NCBI RefSeq assembly: GCF_024699275.1
Contig: NZ_JAILPX010000026.1
Location: 74,643-138,642 of the forward strand
From: Selenomonas sp.
GTDB lineage: Bacteria > Bacillota_C > Negativicutes > Selenomonadales > Selenomonadaceae
Length of the DNA stretch: 64,000 nt
Reading direction: 5' to 3'
Position numbers and translations under genes: made by a program. Positions 62,602 through 64,000 of this stretch are shown here, in pieces (the first letter of the stretch is position 1; each line of letters starts with the position of its first letter). A model generated the notes under the pieces. It was not told where the DNA came from and made no database searches. It saw only the letters and a list, made by a program, of their open reading frames with translations.

Positions 62602-63270
62602 ATGACAAGAAACAGAGCAAAGAATTTGGAGCGTGACGCCATTAAACTTTCGGGGGCTTCTTGTATAGAAGGCTGTATCCCTGAGGATGATTTCAAAAAA
62701 CTGATAGACGGACTTTCTGAGAAAAGCCAGCAGGATGGAGCTCTTCCTATCCACAAGATTGCGTATGCGATGGTTGCGGTCGTATCACTGACGGGGATGA
62801 GAACGTCATCCATACTGGCACTGCGTCTGTCTGACATATCTGACATCAAGACAATCGGGAGAGGCGTATATGGTATTACCATTGTCACAAAGACCAGCCC
62901 ATACAGGGTAACCTATGTCATTCCTTCGATTGCATACAACATTTTCCAGAAGGTCATAGAATATACAGCTGATTATCGAGAGAATGCTCCACAGAACATA
63001 AAGGAAATGTTGTTCATCACCCCGAAGGGGAAGGTTACCGCAGATGCTGTCAACTGCATTATGAAGGATGTGTGCAGGGACGTCGGCATAAAAGAGTATA
63101 CGCTTCGGAATGTACACAAGACGTATAGGGTGAATTTTGCCATGTTGTTTAGGGATAGTATAATGGCTGTTGGAAGCACAACTCACTACTATCTTTCTCC
63201 TACTGAGCTTGGAGGGCGACTAAGCCTCAATCAGGAAGACGTATTCCATATGGAACTCCATCGTGACTGA
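62602..63270 (+). pseudogene. Deleted second recombinase element (catalytic-domain remnant fused to TnpC-like end)
   Basis: 222 codons. Residues about 25-180 align with the catalytic domain of the 758-aa recombinase (IPEDDFKKLIDGL, GMRTSSILALRLSD, KVIEYTADYRENAPQNIKEM, YTLRNVHKTYRVNF) but stop before the His and nucleophile Tyr. The end NQEDVFHMELHRD matches the TnpC-like protein's end. An internal deletion has thus joined a recombinase to the end of its tnpC. It has a possible RBS (AGGAGG, 62588-62593) but cannot be catalytic. Confidence 0.75.
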
Positions 63271-63574
63271 ACCAAACTAATGGCAAAAGGAGCAGGCTTC
63301 TTAGTGATGAGAAGAGCCTGCTCTTCCTTTTGGTGAAGTTGAAGCATAGACAGGACAATCTCCACCAAGGGAAGAATAGCTTACCTAGCCAGGGGCTCCT
63401 ACTCAACATATTTCTTCTATTCCTTTTTCTCTAGGGAGGGCTACTCCTATCCACTCTCATCTTTTCTAAGTAAGGATATCACATCCAAGATATTACTCTA
63501 CCCTATACTGTTAAGTAATTTCTCCTAAGGGGGGCTATACTATAACTTAACACTACTCAAACGAGGAATAATAT
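63271..63574. other. Gene-free region with degenerate repeats
   Basis: It contains a hairpin GAGCAGGC/GCCTGCTC (63290-63297, 63316-63323), AGCATAGACAGG (63343-63354, matching 62516-62527), and three loosely similar segments CTAGCCAGGGGCTCCTACT (63385-63403), CTAGGGAGGGCTACTCCTAT (63431-63450) and CCTAAGGGGGGCTATACTAT (63524-63543). No gene is supported. Confidence 0.4.
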
Positions 63575-64000
63575 ATGAATAATATTTATTTTAGGTATTC
63601 TTACTTAACAAAATCAAAAGTTAGGTATCAAGATGTAGAGAAAATGATCGCTGCTATTGTTTCAGTGCCAATGGAGGATGGCGTGGAATTTCAGGTCAAG
63701 CGAATCTCGGAGATTATGGATGAAGCTGAATATCCTGGCATACGTGTAAGTATGGAAACAAGGTTTGATGGCGTAAGGACACCACTTAAAATTGATATCT
63801 CCACAGGCAATGCAATTACGCCCCGTGAGGTACGGTACAAATTCAAGCTGATGCTGGAAGAGCGTTCAATTGATATTTGGGCGTACAATTTGGAAACTGT
63901 TCTGGCAGAGAAATTGGAAACGGTGGTATCCCGTTCGATAACCAACACGAGAATGAGAGATTTCTACGATTTGCATATGTTAAGCCAGCTTTACGGTCAA
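63575..64000 (+). pseudogene. 5'-truncated AbiEii-type nucleotidyltransferase toxin (runs off window)
   Basis: 142 codons are open to the window edge. From about residue 19 the sequence matches the latter half of AbiEii/AbiGii toxins (EDGVEFQVKRISEIMDEAEY, PLKIDISTGNAITPREV, IWAYNLETVLAEKLETVVSR, NTRMRDFYDL). The N-terminal catalytic part with GG...DxD is absent and replaced by an unrelated stretch of about 18 residues. GAGGAA lies before the ATG. No abiEi antitoxin is seen upstream. It is probably inactive. Confidence 0.75.

Noticed and set aside
63385..63545. CRISPR-like or iteron array from the three GGGCTNCTCCTA-type segments
   Set aside because: The copies are few, only loosely alike and unevenly spaced (45 and 94 bases); no cas or rep gene is near.

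Overview
The window looks like the chromosome of a flagellated, anaerobic, diderm Firmicute of the Negativicutes, most likely a Selenomonas-type member of the Selenomonadaceae. The main evidence is an outer-membrane porin carrying an N-terminal SLH domain (52242-53555), which is the hallmark of this group. L- and P-ring flagellar genes (flgH, flgI) sit beside an mreB/mbl-flgF-flgG arrangement that resembles Bacillus. Anaerobic glycerol-3-phosphate dehydrogenase, molybdoenzyme respiration, succinyl-CoA ligase and L-lactate dehydrogenase fit a fermentative, succinate/propionate-forming anaerobe. The species is inferred, not proven.

Layout. 1-3.6 kb: glpAB (minus) and a small XRE regulator. 3.7-7.6 kb: two exported proteins of unknown role, an Arg/Pro/His-rich exported protein and a diguanylate cyclase. 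7.8-13.9 kb: a dmsD-dmsA-dmsB-dmsC molybdoenzyme operon, preceded by a separate transcription unit of an FeS subunit and a PucR/CdaR-type regulator. 14-16.1 kb: a low-molecular-weight tyrosine phosphatase, an ECF transporter S component and a BASS transporter. 16.2-22.4 kb: a PLD-helicase-DUF3427 protein, then a divergent FeS protein and a second molybdoenzyme without a Tat signal. 22.5-32.4 kb: amino-acid permease, the secG-est-rnr-smpB unit, tRNA-Arg(ACG), a POT peptide transporter, a small unknown gene, tRNA-Arg(CCT) and murA. 32.5-41.9 kb: SpoIVB-like protease, NAGPA-type glycosidase, flgJ-flgI-flgH-flgA-flgG-flgF and mreB/mbl. 42.2-51.9 kb: ldh, sucCD, galM, a HAD phosphatase, a receiver-GGDEF-EAL protein, a purine permease and a Crp/Fnr regulator.

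51.85-52.2 kb holds the strongest candidate for an undescribed system: a probable type I toxin-antitoxin locus. A 21-codon hydrophobic ORF has its ribosome-binding site locked in a hairpin. Its 5' leader is complementary to its own 3' terminator, and an antisense promoter points back over its 3' end. The SLH porin and two tRNA-Val genes follow.

54-64 kb is accessory DNA, visibly AT-richer than the rest. It contains a HEPN/nucleotidyltransferase pair (HepT/MntA-like), a sulfatase-family gene cut off by an IS1634-family insertion sequence, and, on the other side of the IS, a Tn554/recombinase-in-trio-like module. That module consists of the C-terminal stub of one tyrosine recombinase, two large recombinases of 758 and 629 aa and a small helical TnpC-like protein. 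Next comes a deletion remnant of a second related element sharing the same 3' end, and finally a 5'-truncated AbiEii toxin gene running off the window. The IS has no visible target duplication and its two flanks belong to unrelated genes, so this end has been rearranged by recombination or deletion.

Most transcription units are bounded by clear hairpin terminators, and many have recognisable sigma-70-type promoters. These are listed with exact positions.
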